A stretch of DNA of 38,105 nucleotides, taken from assembly GCA_938005615.1 (NCBI GenBank), contig CALLMV010000046.1:1-38105 (forward strand), given 5' to 3'. This document shows positions 10,154 to 18,816 of the stretch, in pieces. The number at the start of each line of letters is the position of its first letter. Position 1 is the stretch's first letter. The position numbers and the translations under genes are program-made. Source of the stretch: an uncultured Verrucomicrobiae bacterium. GTDB taxonomy: Bacteria > Verrucomicrobiota > Verrucomicrobiia > JADLBR01 > CALLMV01. A model generated the notes under the pieces. It worked only from the letters and a program-made list of their open reading frames with translations. It made no database searches and was not told the DNA's origin.

Positions 10154-10456
10154 ATGTCATATATAGCAAACATTAACATTAAAAACCTCTCTCAGGATGT
10201 TTTGGAAAAAGCCAAAGCCATCCGCTCAGAGATAGATAAACTCGAAAAACAACTTGCAGACATTCTCTCAGGCAATGAGGTGTCCACAGTCACCAAATCG
10301 CGCCGTGGGCGACCGCCGCGTGTATTGGCCACAAACGGCGCTAGCCCCTCTGCACCTGTGAAGCGGAAGAAACGCAACCTCAGCCCGGAGGCCCGCGCGA
10401 GAATAGTGGCGGCTGTCAAGGCTCGCTGGGAACGGGAGAAGAGCAATAAAACCTAA
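10154..10456 (+). CDS. Small basic protein with RGRPP AT-hook-like motif
   Basis: 100 residues from MSYIANIN (10154); the frame extends to 10118, but the extension looks random. Residues 5-40 form a likely coiled coil (NLSQDVLEKAKAIRSEIDKLEKQLADIL). Then come SRRGRPPRV, an AT-hook-like minor-groove binding core (R-G-R-P-P), a basic linker, and LSPEARARIVAAVKARWER. That last motif recalls short C-terminal helices in small DNA-associated proteins of soil bacteria. I infer a nucleoid-associated or regulatory DNA-binding protein that oligomerises through its N-terminal helix. It lies 80 bp before the SWIB gene and may share a transcript. No family name is certain, and binding is not shown by sequence alone. 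Confidence 0.7.
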   Translation: MSYIANINIKNLSQDVLEKAKAIRSEIDKLEKQLADILSGNEVSTVTKSRRGRPPRVLATNGASPSAPVKRKKRNLSPEARARIVAAVKARWEREKSNKT

Positions 10457-10536
10457 ATTATTGCTCATTTTCTCATTGCAGCCGCATACTGCTTACTCTA
10501 GAAAAACTACAACTTAACCAAGGAGCGAGTTAAAAA

Positions 10537-10869
10537 ATGGCTACAAAATCCAAACCTGCAAAGAAACCAGCGGTTAAAAAAGCCGCAACCAAAAAACCTG
10601 CTACCAAAAAGTCAGCACGTAAACCAAACCCTGAGTTTATGAAGCCCGTGCAGCCAGATGCTGTGCTGGCCCCCATCGTGGGTGAGAAGCCGCTGCCACG
10701 CACCGAGCTGACGAAAAAGCTCTGGGCATACATCAAAAAGAACGGATTGCAGGACTCCAAAGTGCGCACGCAGATTAATGCCGACGACAAGCTCCAAGCT
10801 GTCTTTGGCGGTAAGAAATCCGTGACAATGTTTGAGATGACGCGTTTGGTAAACAAGCACGTGAAATAA
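10537..10869 (+). CDS. SWIB/MDM2-domain protein with lysine-rich N-terminal tail
   Basis: 110 residues. The tail (1-30) is made of K, A, P and T with KKPA/KKSA repeats like histone H1 or bacterial histone-like tails. Residues 36-110 form a full SWIB domain: MKPVQPDAVLAPIVG, LPRTELTKKLWAYIKKNGLQD, then INADDKLQAVFGGKKSVTMFEMTRLVNKHVK. In eukaryotes SWIB domains are chromatin-remodelling subunits; in Chlamydia and other PVC bacteria they are small stand-alone proteins of uncertain role in DNA topology. A nucleoid function is inferred from the basic tail. AAGGAG sits about 11 nt before the ATG, one of few good Shine-Dalgarno sites here. A strong terminator follows, which suggests high expression. 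Confidence 0.92.
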   Translation: MATKSKPAKKPAVKKAATKKPATKKSARKPNPEFMKPVQPDAVLAPIVGEKPLPRTELTKKLWAYIKKNGLQDSKVRTQINADDKLQAVFGGKKSVTMFEMTRLVNKHVK

Positions 10870-10889
10870 CTTACCCGCAAGTCGAGCTT

Positions 10890-10915
10890 AGCCCCCGTGA
10901 AGGGGGCTTTTTTTT
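10890..10915 (+). terminator. Rho-independent terminator after the SWIB gene
   Basis: A GC-only stem, GCCCCC (10891-10896) with GGGGGC (10902-10907), extended by one A-T pair, loop GTGAA, then eight T's (10908-10915). This is the clearest intrinsic terminator in the window. It ends 11 bp before the start codon of the next gene. Confidence 0.93.
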
Positions 10916-10926
10916 GCCTGAGTGTT

Positions 10927-12003
10927 ATGGAGTTGTTGAGGGGGCAGGTTTTGATCATGGGTCTTCCTGGTCCGGAGCTGGATGAGGAGATGCGCGAACG
11001 TATTGAGAGAATCCAGCCTGCAGGCTTCATTCTGTTTGCGCGGAACATTGTCTCTGCCGAGCAGCTGCGGGCATTGACGCATGAGCTGCGGAGCTTGTGT
11101 ACGATTTCACCAATCATCACCGTGGACCAAGAGGGAGGGCGTGTGTCGCGGTTGGCAAAGATCACTGCACGTCCGCCGTTTGCAGATGAGTTGCGGCGTG
11201 CGGGGCGTGTAGATTTGATTGAGTGGCACGGCTCGTTAATGGCGCGAGTGCAGGCGGCATTTGGTTTTACACTAAATCTGGCACCTGTAGTAGATATGCT
11301 CCTGAATGCGGATTTGGACAACTCACTCTCAGGACGCTGCCTGGGCACAGATCCCCAGGAGGTGATACGTAACGCGCGCACCTGGATGCGTGCGCATCGG
11401 GCACAAGGGGTGGGTGTCACAATCAAGCATTTTCCGGGATATTCGTGCTGTGAAAACGACCCACACGGGGGGTTGCCTGTGGTAAGACGCAGCAAGGCAG
11501 AGCTTGAGGCTTGTGAGTTAATTCCTTTTCGCGAACTGATGGCGGAAACGGATGTGGTGATGGTGGGGCATGCGTTGTATCCCGAGCTGGCTGGCGATGG
11601 TTTGCCGTCTTCAATGTCAAGGGATGTGGTGAGTGGATTATTGCGCGGGGGACTTGGCTGCCGGGCGTTGGTGATGACGGATGATTTGGAGATGGGTGCT
11701 GTGACGTCTGAGTTTTCGCCTGCGCAGATCACACTCAATGCCCTGCGTGCGGGTAATGACATTTTACTGTTTTGCCATGATTGGGAGATGACGGAGTTTG
11801 CGGTGATGACGATGGAATTAGATTGCCAGGAATCGGATTGGCGCCCTGCTGCAGAGCGGGTGCTGGCGTGGAAACGCTCTGCACCACGCCTGAAGTTTGA
11901 TCCGTTAAGGCTGGATCCTCGGGAGTTGACACGTGAGATCGAGCAGTTGACAGCCGAGACGCTGGCCTGCCTTCGGGATAAGGGCGAAGAGCCTTTTGGG
12001 TGA
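10927..12003 (+). CDS. nagZ: Glycoside hydrolase family 3, NagZ-type beta-N-acetylhexosaminidase
   Basis: 358 residues from the ATG at 10927; the frame extends to a GTG at 10897 inside the terminator loop, which is unlikely. The later ATG at 10957 has a better ribosome site but would cut the first barrel strand (GQVLIMGLPG). One (beta/alpha)8 GH3 domain only, the length of NagZ. Visible: AGFILFARN, VDQEGGRVSRL, the KHFPGYS substrate loop, and DPHGGLP, where the NagZ general acid/base motif is D-x-H (usually DSH, here DPH). MTDDLEMGAV carries the nucleophile Asp. NagZ removes GlcNAc from anhydromuropeptides in cell-wall recycling. Without a signal peptide it should be cytoplasmic. A broader beta-glucosidase role is less likely given the D-x-H loop. 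Confidence 0.88.
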   Translation: MELLRGQVLIMGLPGPELDEEMRERIERIQPAGFILFARNIVSAEQLRALTHELRSLCTISPIITVDQEGGRVSRLAKITARPPFADELRRAGRVDLIEWHGSLMARVQAAFGFTLNLAPVVDMLLNADLDNSLSGRCLGTDPQEVIRNARTWMRAHRAQGVGVTIKHFPGYSCCENDPHGGLPVVRRSKAELEACELIPFRELMAETDVVMVGHALYPELAGDGLPSSMSRDVVSGLLRGGLGCRALVMTDDLEMGAVTSEFSPAQITLNALRAGNDILLFCHDWEMTEFAVMTMELDCQESDWRPAAERVLAWKRSAPRLKFDPLRLDPRELTREIEQLTAETLACLRDKGEEPFG

Positions 12004-12028
12004 ATTTTTGATTGCGCTTCAGCTCGCG

Positions 12029-13093
12029 CTAAATGATGAGCATAGCATCACCGTAGGAGAAAAAGCGGTAACGCTCACGAATGGCTTCGGCGTAAATTTC
12101 TTTCAGCCAAGTAACAGATTCTTTGGCTTTGAGCATTTCTTGACTTTTGCCAGGTGGAGGATTGCCAAGAAAGGAGGCGACTAACATAAGGAGCGTCGAG
12201 CGGGGGAGGTGAAAGTTGGTGAAGAGGGCATGGCAGTGGCGAAAGTAAAATGGAGGATGGATGAAGATGTTGGTGGTGCCGCCGTGCTCGTGCAAATGCT
12301 GCACACTTTCCAGTGCGCGTACGGTGGTGGTGCCCACGGCGACGCACCTTTTCGCAGAGAGGAGTGCCTCGGCTGTATGACGGGGAATCCAGTAGTTTTC
12401 CCCGTGCATGGTGTGTTGTTCGAGCGTGGCTGTTTTGACTGGTCGGAATGTACCGATACCGACGTGAAGGGTGATGAAGGCGTGGGGGAGTTGTGCGAGG
12501 ATTTCTGGTGTGAAGTGGAGACCGGCAGTAGGTGCGGCGACTGAGCCAGATTCTGAGGCGTAGGTGGTTTGGTAACGCTCCTCATCGAGGGCTTCGAGTG
12601 CAGCTTGCTCTTCAGGTGCAAGGTGAGCGCGGCGTTTTTGGATATATGGTGGTACGGGCATCCGGCCGTAATGCTCAGGTTCAAAGTCGTAGCTGAAGTT
12701 CATTACGCGCTCTCCGCTTTCGAGCGTGTGGAGTACGCGGCCTCGGAGCACGGGGTGCGCGTGATGTTTCGGTAGTATGTGGAAAGTGGTGCCGGTTCGG
12801 CTTCTCTTGGCGTTGTTGGTAATGACGCACCAATGGGCTGTTGATGTTTTGCGTATGAGGAAAATCTCTACGCCTTCGCGGGACATCATACGGGCAGGGA
12901 TGACACGTGAGTCGTTGAAGACCCACAGGTCGCCAGGGCGACGGTAGGATAAGATGTCCTGCATGGTGCGATGCAGTATTTTGTGTGAGACGCGGTCAAC
13001 AACAAGAAGCCTAGAGGCGTCGCGGGTTGGTGCCGGGGCTGCGGCAATTAGCTCCTGCGGAAGCTCGAAGTCAAAGTCCTCGGTAGTTAACAT
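12029..13093 (-). CDS. queA: S-adenosylmethionine:tRNA ribosyltransferase-isomerase
   Basis: 354 residues, the family norm. It transfers and isomerises the ribosyl moiety of SAM onto preQ1-modified tRNA to give epoxyqueuosine at the wobble position of GUN anticodons. Visible: the N-terminus DFDFELPQELIAAAPAPTRDASRLLV, then DLWVFNDSRVIPAR, GSVAAPTAGLHFTPE, HVGIGTFRPV, VAVGTTTVRALES, FHLPRSTLLMLVASF, and a C-terminal RYRFFSYGDAMLI. The end faces nagZ (25-bp gap). Its start is 70 bp beyond the lpxA stop, so it may be transcribed with lpxA. No Shine-Dalgarno is seen. No other queuosine gene is in the window. Confidence 0.96.
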   Translation of the reverse strand: MLTTEDFDFELPQELIAAAPAPTRDASRLLVVDRVSHKILHRTMQDILSYRRPGDLWVFNDSRVIPARMMSREGVEIFLIRKTSTAHWCVITNNAKRSRTGTTFHILPKHHAHPVLRGRVLHTLESGERVMNFSYDFEPEHYGRMPVPPYIQKRRAHLAPEEQAALEALDEERYQTTYASESGSVAAPTAGLHFTPEILAQLPHAFITLHVGIGTFRPVKTATLEQHTMHGENYWIPRHTAEALLSAKRCVAVGTTTVRALESVQHLHEHGGTTNIFIHPPFYFRHCHALFTNFHLPRSTLLMLVASFLGNPPPGKSQEMLKAKESVTWLKEIYAEAIRERYRFFSYGDAMLII

Positions 13094-13163
13094 TTTTTGG
13101 GAAAGTATTCTGGAATTGTAAATTGTAGGCCAGTGAGATTATATCGGGCAGTATCTTGCGAGG

Positions 13164-13973
13164 TCAGTCGTCTTCTTCCGCGCCAAGGTGTCGGTTCAGC
13201 GTACCGCGTTTGGAACCTGTGATGTATTGTGCGAGTTCGGCGACTTCTGGGACTGAGATGAGGTCATTTTGTGATTTGAGTTTATCCAGTGCCGAGGGGA
13301 GAGTGTCATGAGTGCGAAACAAAATGTGATAGGCGCGTTTTAGGGCGAGGCGAGATTCTGAAGAAATACCAGCACGCCTCAGGCCGATGGTGTTCAAGCC
13401 AGCTAAGCGGTTAATCCGAGCGGCGATCAGGAACGGCGGTACGTCCTTACCGATGGCAGAGTTGCCTTGCAGCATAGCCAGTCTGCCAATTCGTACGTGT
13501 TGGTGGATGACGACGCCACCGGAGATGAAAGCGCGGTCTCCAACACTGACGTGACCAGCGCACAGGGCGTTATTTGCGATAATGACGTGGTTGCCAACGG
13601 TGACGTTGTGGGCAAGGTGGCAGCCTGCCATCAAGTAACAATTGTTACCGACCAGTGTTTTGCTCCCTGATGCGGTACCTCGATGGATGGTGACGTGTTC
13701 GCGGATGATGTTGTGGCTGCCGATCTCAGTAAAGCTGGGCTCTGCGCCTGGCTGCCAGGCCAGGTCTTGTGGCTCGGCACCGATTACTGCGTGGTAGCCA
13801 ATCTGAGTGTATTCCCCGATTCTGGTGTGGCCCGTGATTATTGCACAGGAACGGACTTCGCAATTCGCACCAAGATAGACGTGAGGTCCAATGACCACCC
13901 CCGGGTCAATGGTAGAACCTTCGCCAATGTATGCGTCGGGATGGACATGTGCAGTAGGGTGGATGTATGCCAT
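13164..13973 (-). CDS. lpxA: UDP-N-acetylglucosamine acyltransferase
   Basis: 269 residues. It performs the first step of lipid A synthesis, acylating UDP-GlcNAc from hydroxyacyl-ACP in the cytoplasm. The N-terminal two thirds are hexapeptide repeats of a left-handed beta-helix (IHPTAHVHPDAYIGEGSTI and onward), with the catalytic site LMAGCHLAHNVTVGN at about residues 114-128. H122 corresponds to E. coli His125 and H119 to His122. The C-terminal helices (RLAGLNTIGLRRAGIS) are typical of LpxA. An outer membrane with lipid A is therefore expected. It lies 33 bp after the acyltransferase gene on the same strand, a likely two-gene unit. The rest of the lpx pathway is not in this window. Confidence 0.95.
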   Translation of the reverse strand: MAYIHPTAHVHPDAYIGEGSTIDPGVVIGPHVYLGANCEVRSCAIITGHTRIGEYTQIGYHAVIGAEPQDLAWQPGAEPSFTEIGSHNIIREHVTIHRGTASGSKTLVGNNCYLMAGCHLAHNVTVGNHVIIANNALCAGHVSVGDRAFISGGVVIHQHVRIGRLAMLQGNSAIGKDVPPFLIAARINRLAGLNTIGLRRAGISSESRLALKRAYHILFRTHDTLPSALDKLKSQNDLISVPEVAELAQYITGSKRGTLNRHLGAEEDD

Positions 13974-14006
13974 CGAAATTTATTCTTTAAGCGCGCAGCA
14001 ATGACG

Positions 14007-14747
14007 TCAAGCTCGGTAAGTGTTGCTGGCTTGAAAGTCCCCGGCCTTACCGTGCAATAGGTGCCAGAAATATTCCCAGCGCTTGTTGAGGGAAAGACGC
14101 GGGGGGATAAACTGGAGATACTCAGAGAAGTCACATTTCAGAATGTCGTTGTCGATTTGCGCAAGAAGTTGCACTACAGATTTTTCATTGATGTCTTCAG
14201 GATCCTGCAGAGGGGGGCCAAAACGTGCCAGTGCAATTGGATGTTGCTCTGTGGTGAATTCGTAGCGAAGAGCAAGTGGGAGGGCGAGGCAGCCGCCGAC
14301 ACGGCGGGCAAGTAGTTGGGCGCCGCGATGAAAGTGCAGTAACTCACGAGCAGGGCGCAAGCGTGCCTGTGGAAAGATCCAAAGCAGCGTGCTAGGATCT
14401 CGCAGTAAACTGGCCGCGTAATGCAGTGCCTGTGCGCCTTGGCGAGGGTCGTCAAGATTCACACCAAAGGCGCCTAACTTACGGAAAAGTGAATATTTCT
14501 CTAGATGACGCTCTTCCATCATGATGTAGTGGCGGCGGGCAGGGAGCAACCGTGTTAGGAAGAGGATGAGAAAGCCGTCCCACCAGTTGGAGTGGTTTGC
14601 GATGCCAATTACGGGCATTTGTTTTGAGAGTGCAGAGAGATGATTTCGGCCTGCAACCAGGAAGGTGTGGAATTCTTTGCGAAAGATATTGCGAATGTAA
14701 TGATGGATCAGAGTATCCCAGAGTTTTGATTTTTGAGCTTTAAGCAT
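14007..14747 (-). CDS. Lysophospholipid/glycerol acyltransferase family protein (PlsC-like)
   Basis: 246 residues. Motif I is NHSNWWDG at residues 51-58, giving the H-x4-D acyl-transfer dyad (H52, D57). The acceptor-binding motif, usually FPEG, reads FPQA at 125-128 and is followed by RLRP. NHS(S/N)WWDG with FPQ is seen in a subgroup of PlsC-like enzymes, including some linked to glycolipid or carotenoid-ester formation, rather than in the main 1-acylglycerol-phosphate acyltransferase. Substrate is therefore open. There is one weak hydrophobic stretch and no signal peptide; membrane association is likely peripheral. It lies directly upstream of lpxA, and a role in envelope lipid acylation is inferred from that and the fold. 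Confidence 0.82.
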   Translation of the reverse strand: MLKAQKSKLWDTLIHHYIRNIFRKEFHTFLVAGRNHLSALSKQMPVIGIANHSNWWDGFLILFLTRLLPARRHYIMMEERHLEKYSLFRKLGAFGVNLDDPRQGAQALHYAASLLRDPSTLLWIFPQARLRPARELLHFHRGAQLLARRVGGCLALPLALRYEFTTEQHPIALARFGPPLQDPEDINEKSVVQLLAQIDNDILKCDFSEYLQFIPPRLSLNKRWEYFWHLLHGKAGDFQASNTYRA

Positions 14748-14873
14748 GTGCAGAATCAGTGCCGAAACACAGGTAGGCCGCTATGCGCTTTGAATTCGTC
14801 AAGCAGCACCGTGTACATATAATTTACCCGTGAAGTGATCTTTTGTCGGGTGGTGTTGCGGATGCTTAGAGCG

Positions 14874-16904
14874 TTAGGCAATAACTTCGCCTTCAATAAA
14901 GCCTTGGAGCTGTCGTAGCCGGGTCGGGTGACGCATTTTACGAAGGGCTTTAGCTTCAATTTGGCGAATGCGTTCGCGAGTGACCCGGAACTGGCGTCCG
15001 ACTTCCTCGAGAGTACGGGAGTAACCATCAACAAGACCGAAGCGTTGTTCGAGTACAGCGCGCTCACGTTCATTCAGGGAGTCAAGCACATCCCTGATCT
15101 TTTCTTTGAGCAACGCATGCGCAGCCATATCGGCCGGATTTTCGGCTGATTTGTCCTCGATGAAGTCGCCGAATGTGGTGTCGTCGCTATCACCGACCTG
15201 TGCCTGCATGGAGATGGGTTGTTGTGCCATTTTTAGGATAGCGCGCACGCGGTCCACGGAGAGGAGTGTTTCTTCAGCGATTTCCTCCGGGGTTGGCTCG
15301 CGCCCGTATTCCTGAATGAGTTGTTTTTGGACACGCATGAGTTTGTTGATTGTTTCGATCATGTGCACAGGGATGCGGATCGTGCGTGCTTGATCAGCAA
15401 TGGAACGTGTGATTGCTTGGCGGATCCACCAGGTGGCGTAGGTCGAGAATTTGTAACCTCGACGGTATTCAAATTTTTCTACTGCTTTCATCAGGCCCAT
15501 GTTTCCTTCTTGGATGAGATCGAGGAAGGAGAGGCCGCGATTGGTGTATTTTTTGGCGATGGAGATTACAAGGCGGAGGTTGGCTTCCACCATTTCTGCT
15601 TTGGCCTTCATAGAGGCGCGTACGTGTTTTTTGAGCAAAGTATAGTGTTGGTGGAAGCGTGCCGCATCCATGCAGGCTAGACGTTCGAAGGCTTCGAGCC
15701 TGTCGCGGAGGTGTTGGAGGTCAGCCTTTGAACTTGCTCCGCCGGTTTCGCATTTTTCGATTTGTGACTCGATTTCTGCCAGTTCACGCGCCTTGGCATC
15801 TAGCAGGGTGATGAGCTCTTCAGTAACTTTGGGTTTGAAGTAGAACTTGCTGTAAGTTTTGGAGAGTGAAGCAAAGTGTCGTTCGAGTTCTTTTTCTGCC
15901 GCGGTTCGTGCTTTGCCGGGTTTGAGGTGGACGAGTTTGTCGTAGATTTTTCGGGCGGCGGTGATTGTTTCCGCAACGCTCTTGGAAAGCGGTTTGAGGG
16001 TTTTTGCGTAGTTGTCTCGAGATTCTACTTTTTTATCTTGAACAATTCGGTCGAAACGTTCGCGGTTGTTGAGAAGTTTATTTGCCAAGGAGACGTATTC
16101 TTCAGCAACATGGCCGATGCGATCTACAAGCTGTTGGATTTGGATATCAGCTTCTTCGATGCGTTTGGAGATGTCCACTTCTTGCTCTCGGGTGAGCAGG
16201 GGCACCTGCCCCATCTGGCGGAGGTACATACGCACAGGATCGTCTAGAGAGTCAAGTTTGAGGTCTTTTTCCGTAAGTGTGTCTGCGGACTCGGTGCTGC
16301 CGTTGACGGTGCCGTTTTTGTATTGGTCAACGTCGGAAGGATCAATCACATCGATGTCAAGTGAGCGCAGCATGGTCAGCACTGGTTCGATGGATTCGGG
16401 GTTGTCTAATGCTTTTGGGAAAGCCTCCTGCAGATCGTCGTGTGTGAGGTAACCTTGTTCCTTGGCGATACGAATGAGCTCTCGCACGCGCTCTTGTTGT
16501 TCGAGGGTGAGTGTGGCCTTGGGGGTTTCTAGTGAGTCTAGTGTCGTTAGGCGTGTTTTTCTAGACGTGTTTTTTTTAGTGGTACTGTCTGCGCTGCTTG
16601 CAGGTTGTCTCTTTTTAACTAGGGGCGGGGTGCCTGAGGTGGAGTGTTTTTTGGTTGTCTTCTTATCGGGAATTTGGGGGACTGGTGTTTTGGAATGAGT
16701 GGACTTTTTAGTTTTTGAAGCAGCAGTTTTTTTTGCGGGGGTGTTTTTTTTGTCTTTTGCGCTGGCGAGTTGACTTTTGCGGGTTAGTGTTGCGGTGAGT
16801 TTTTTTGATTTGGCCATAGGTCTGTTTGATTTTTTAGACTGGGCTTGACTGGTAGATGAGTACTTATGTTGAGTTTTTGTGTTTTTATTTTTGCTGTCAG
16901 ACAT
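14874..16904 (-). CDS. rpoD: Primary RNA polymerase sigma factor (sigma-70)
   Basis: 676 residues. Residues 1-125 are a low-complexity tail rich in K, S and T. Region 1.1 follows (about 130-195, [24 protein letters not shown]), then region 1.2 ([22 protein letters not shown]), a non-conserved spacer of about 200 residues rich in helices, region 2 ([58 protein letters not shown]), region 3, and region 4 ([29 protein letters not shown]). It directs housekeeping promoter recognition. The start is 22 bp after the dnaG stop, the classical dnaG-rpoD order. ATG codons at 16904 and 16817 are both possible starts. Two A8 tracts lie in the tail-coding region. Confidence 0.96.
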   Translation of the reverse strand: MSDSKNKNTKTQHKYSSTSQAQSKKSNRPMAKSKKLTATLTRKSQLASAKDKKNTPAKKTAASKTKKSTHSKTPVPQIPDKKTTKKHSTSGTPPLVKKRQPASSADSTTKKNTSRKTRLTTLDSLETPKATLTLEQQERVRELIRIAKEQGYLTHDDLQEAFPKALDNPESIEPVLTMLRSLDIDVIDPSDVDQYKNGTVNGSTESADTLTEKDLKLDSLDDPVRMYLRQMGQVPLLTREQEVDISKRIEEADIQIQQLVDRIGHVAEEYVSLANKLLNNRERFDRIVQDKKVESRDNYAKTLKPLSKSVAETITAARKIYDKLVHLKPGKARTAAEKELERHFASLSKTYSKFYFKPKVTEELITLLDAKARELAEIESQIEKCETGGASSKADLQHLRDRLEAFERLACMDAARFHQHYTLLKKHVRASMKAKAEMVEANLRLVISIAKKYTNRGLSFLDLIQEGNMGLMKAVEKFEYRRGYKFSTYATWWIRQAITRSIADQARTIRIPVHMIETINKLMRVQKQLIQEYGREPTPEEIAEETLLSVDRVRAILKMAQQPISMQAQVGDSDDTTFGDFIEDKSAENPADMAAHALLKEKIRDVLDSLNERERAVLEQRFGLVDGYSRTLEEVGRQFRVTRERIRQIEAKALRKMRHPTRLRQLQGFIEGEVIA

Positions 16905-16926
16905 GGGTGGGGTATGTGTTTTCAGG

Positions 16927-18816
16927 TTAGCTTTGAACTGCTGGAAGCTGTAAATTGTCTATCTTAGATTTGATGTCAAGTAGCTGAGTGAGCAGAATTT
17001 TTGCATCCTCGGGTTTTGCGTTGCGCAGGCAGTTTTCGATTCTGCGAAGTTCTTTTTCCAACTGTATTCGGCGCAGATGCACGAGTGTGTGTTGGATTGG
17101 GGGTAATTCGACCTCTTGTGAAAGGAGTCTGTAAAGGAAAGATTGTTCCTCGGGTTTGGCCTGTTGGATATATTTTTCTAGCCCCTCCCAGGTGTCTAGA
17201 GCGTATGATTTAAGGAGGTTAGAGAGGATTTCTTGGCCGCTAAGATCTGAGAATGCATCGGGATCTATCTCGGCAAGAATGAGCGGAATATTTGTTTCCG
17301 CCGAGTTGATGATATGTTGAAGAATTTCTTTAATGACCGGGTGGGGGCTGTGTGGCAATGGTGCAACAGCTTGGGTAGGTTTTTCGTTCGAGGGTTGGGA
17401 AAAGGGGGTGATGGGCTGTGAGTCAGGCAGCGGATTCTCCTCTCGAAAGGCGCGAACTGCGCCAGGGTTTTTCTTTTTCCAATCTGAAAACTCAGCGGCC
17501 AGAACACGCGGGTCAGAATTTAATCGTGCCGCTAGGAGTTGGAGCACGCGATCAAGTGTGGAAGCCTCTTGAATAAGAGCTGCAGGTTCGAAGACTGCCC
17601 GTTTTAAGGCATAGCGGCCGCGTTCAGTTTCGGTGGGGTTGGATCTTGCAACTTCAGAAATGTGATGAAACCAAAAATCGGGACAAGTTGAGATGAGCTT
17701 TTGCATGGCTTCAGGGCCATGTTTTCGCAAGTACGAGTCAGGGTCTTGTTTTGAGCCGTCTTCCGAGGCCAGGCTTAGTACTCGCACAGGTAGGCCTGCC
17801 GCAAGGCATTGTACTGCAGCTCTTGTCGTGGCAAGTCGTCCGGCTTCGTCTGCATCGTAACAGAGGATGACTTCGTCAGCGTACCTTTTAATTATGCGGA
17901 CCTGACGCTCCGTAAGCGCGGTGCCTTGAGGCGCGACGACGTTGCGGATGCCTGCCATGTGGCAGGCGATTAGGTCAAACGGACCTTCCACGACAATGGC
18001 CTGGCGTGAGGCCAGGATGTCGCGGCGATGCATTTCTAGTCCGAAAAGGATTTTATTCTTTTCGAAAATAGCAGTTTCCGGAGAGTTGATGTATTTTGCT
18101 TCGCGTGTGTCACCTGCTTCGAGAGTTCTTCCGCTGAAACCGATGACCTGACCTGACTCTGAGGTGATGGGGATGATGATGCGGTTGCGAAACCTGTCGT
18201 ATCCGAGGTCTTGCAATCGTTCTTGGCGCCGTACGATGAGACCTGCTGCTTCCAGGATCTGCGGGCTGTAGCCTTCAGAAAGGGCCCAGTTCAGCGTATT
18301 ATCCCAGCCAGGTGGGGCAAAGCCGAGGCGAAATTCGCGAGCCGTTTCGATTTTGACACCACGGGAAGTCAGGTAGTCGCGGGCGTGAGAGGCGTCGGGG
18401 GAGCGGAGCAGGAGCCTGTGCCAGTGGGCGGAGATTTTCTCATGGAGGTCGAGCAGTTGGTCTTTGATTTCGTTTCCGCCGGGGTCGCTGTGTTGTTGGT
18501 CGGTTTCGTTTTCGTGAAGTTCGACTCCCGCGCGTTGTGCTAGCATGCGCACAGCGGAAGGAAAGTCGAGGCCGAGGTAGGTCTGGAGGAATTTGAAGAC
18601 ATCTCCCCCTTGTCCTGTAGAGAAGCAGTACCAAATTTGTTTGGATGGTGTGACGTAAAAGCTGGGGGTTTTTTCTTTTTTAAATGGGCTGAGGGCTTTG
18701 TAGTTGGAGCCGGCACGTTTTAGCGGAATGTATTGGGAGATGACGTCCACAATATCGTTGCGTTCACGGACGAGTTCGATCAATTGCGAGTCCCACCGGG
18801 GCATAGTGCTCATCAT
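16927..18816 (-). CDS. dnaG: DNA primase with degenerate zinc-binding domain
   Basis: 629 residues. It makes RNA primers for the replisome. The N-terminal CHC2 zinc domain is recognisable by KEKTPSFYV and GQGGDVFKF, but three of four ligands have changed: CPFH reads SPFK (S43, K46) and CFGC reads CFST (only C64 remains, T67 replaces the last Cys). The fold around them is intact. The catalytic core is normal: FRNRIIIPI, the TOPRIM motifs [11 protein letters not shown] and CYDADEAG. The C-terminal 170 residues are the variable DnaB-interacting part. The start overlaps bioD by 4 bp (ATGA); a later ATG at 18804 is possible. rpoD follows. Loss of zinc binding is a sequence-based inference. Confidence 0.94.
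   Translation of the reverse strand: MMSTMPRWDSQLIELVRERNDIVDVISQYIPLKRAGSNYKALSPFKKEKTPSFYVTPSKQIWYCFSTGQGGDVFKFLQTYLGLDFPSAVRMLAQRAGVELHENETDQQHSDPGGNEIKDQLLDLHEKISAHWHRLLLRSPDASHARDYLTSRGVKIETAREFRLGFAPPGWDNTLNWALSEGYSPQILEAAGLIVRRQERLQDLGYDRFRNRIIIPITSESGQVIGFSGRTLEAGDTREAKYINSPETAIFEKNKILFGLEMHRRDILASRQAIVVEGPFDLIACHMAGIRNVVAPQGTALTERQVRIIKRYADEVILCYDADEAGRLATTRAAVQCLAAGLPVRVLSLASEDGSKQDPDSYLRKHGPEAMQKLISTCPDFWFHHISEVARSNPTETERGRYALKRAVFEPAALIQEASTLDRVLQLLAARLNSDPRVLAAEFSDWKKKNPGAVRAFREENPLPDSQPITPFSQPSNEKPTQAVAPLPHSPHPVIKEILQHIINSAETNIPLILAEIDPDAFSDLSGQEILSNLLKSYALDTWEGLEKYIQQAKPEEQSFLYRLLSQEVELPPIQHTLVHLRRIQLEKELRRIENCLRNAKPEDAKILLTQLLDIKSKIDNLQLPAVQS

Noticed and set aside
10530-11762. 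410-codon frame antisense to the SWIB gene and nagZ
   Set aside because: It runs through a strong terminator and two recognised genes; no protein-like motifs.
14756-15073. 105-codon frame at the 3' end of rpoD
   Set aside because: It overlaps region 4 of the sigma factor in another frame on the same strand. No recognisable protein.
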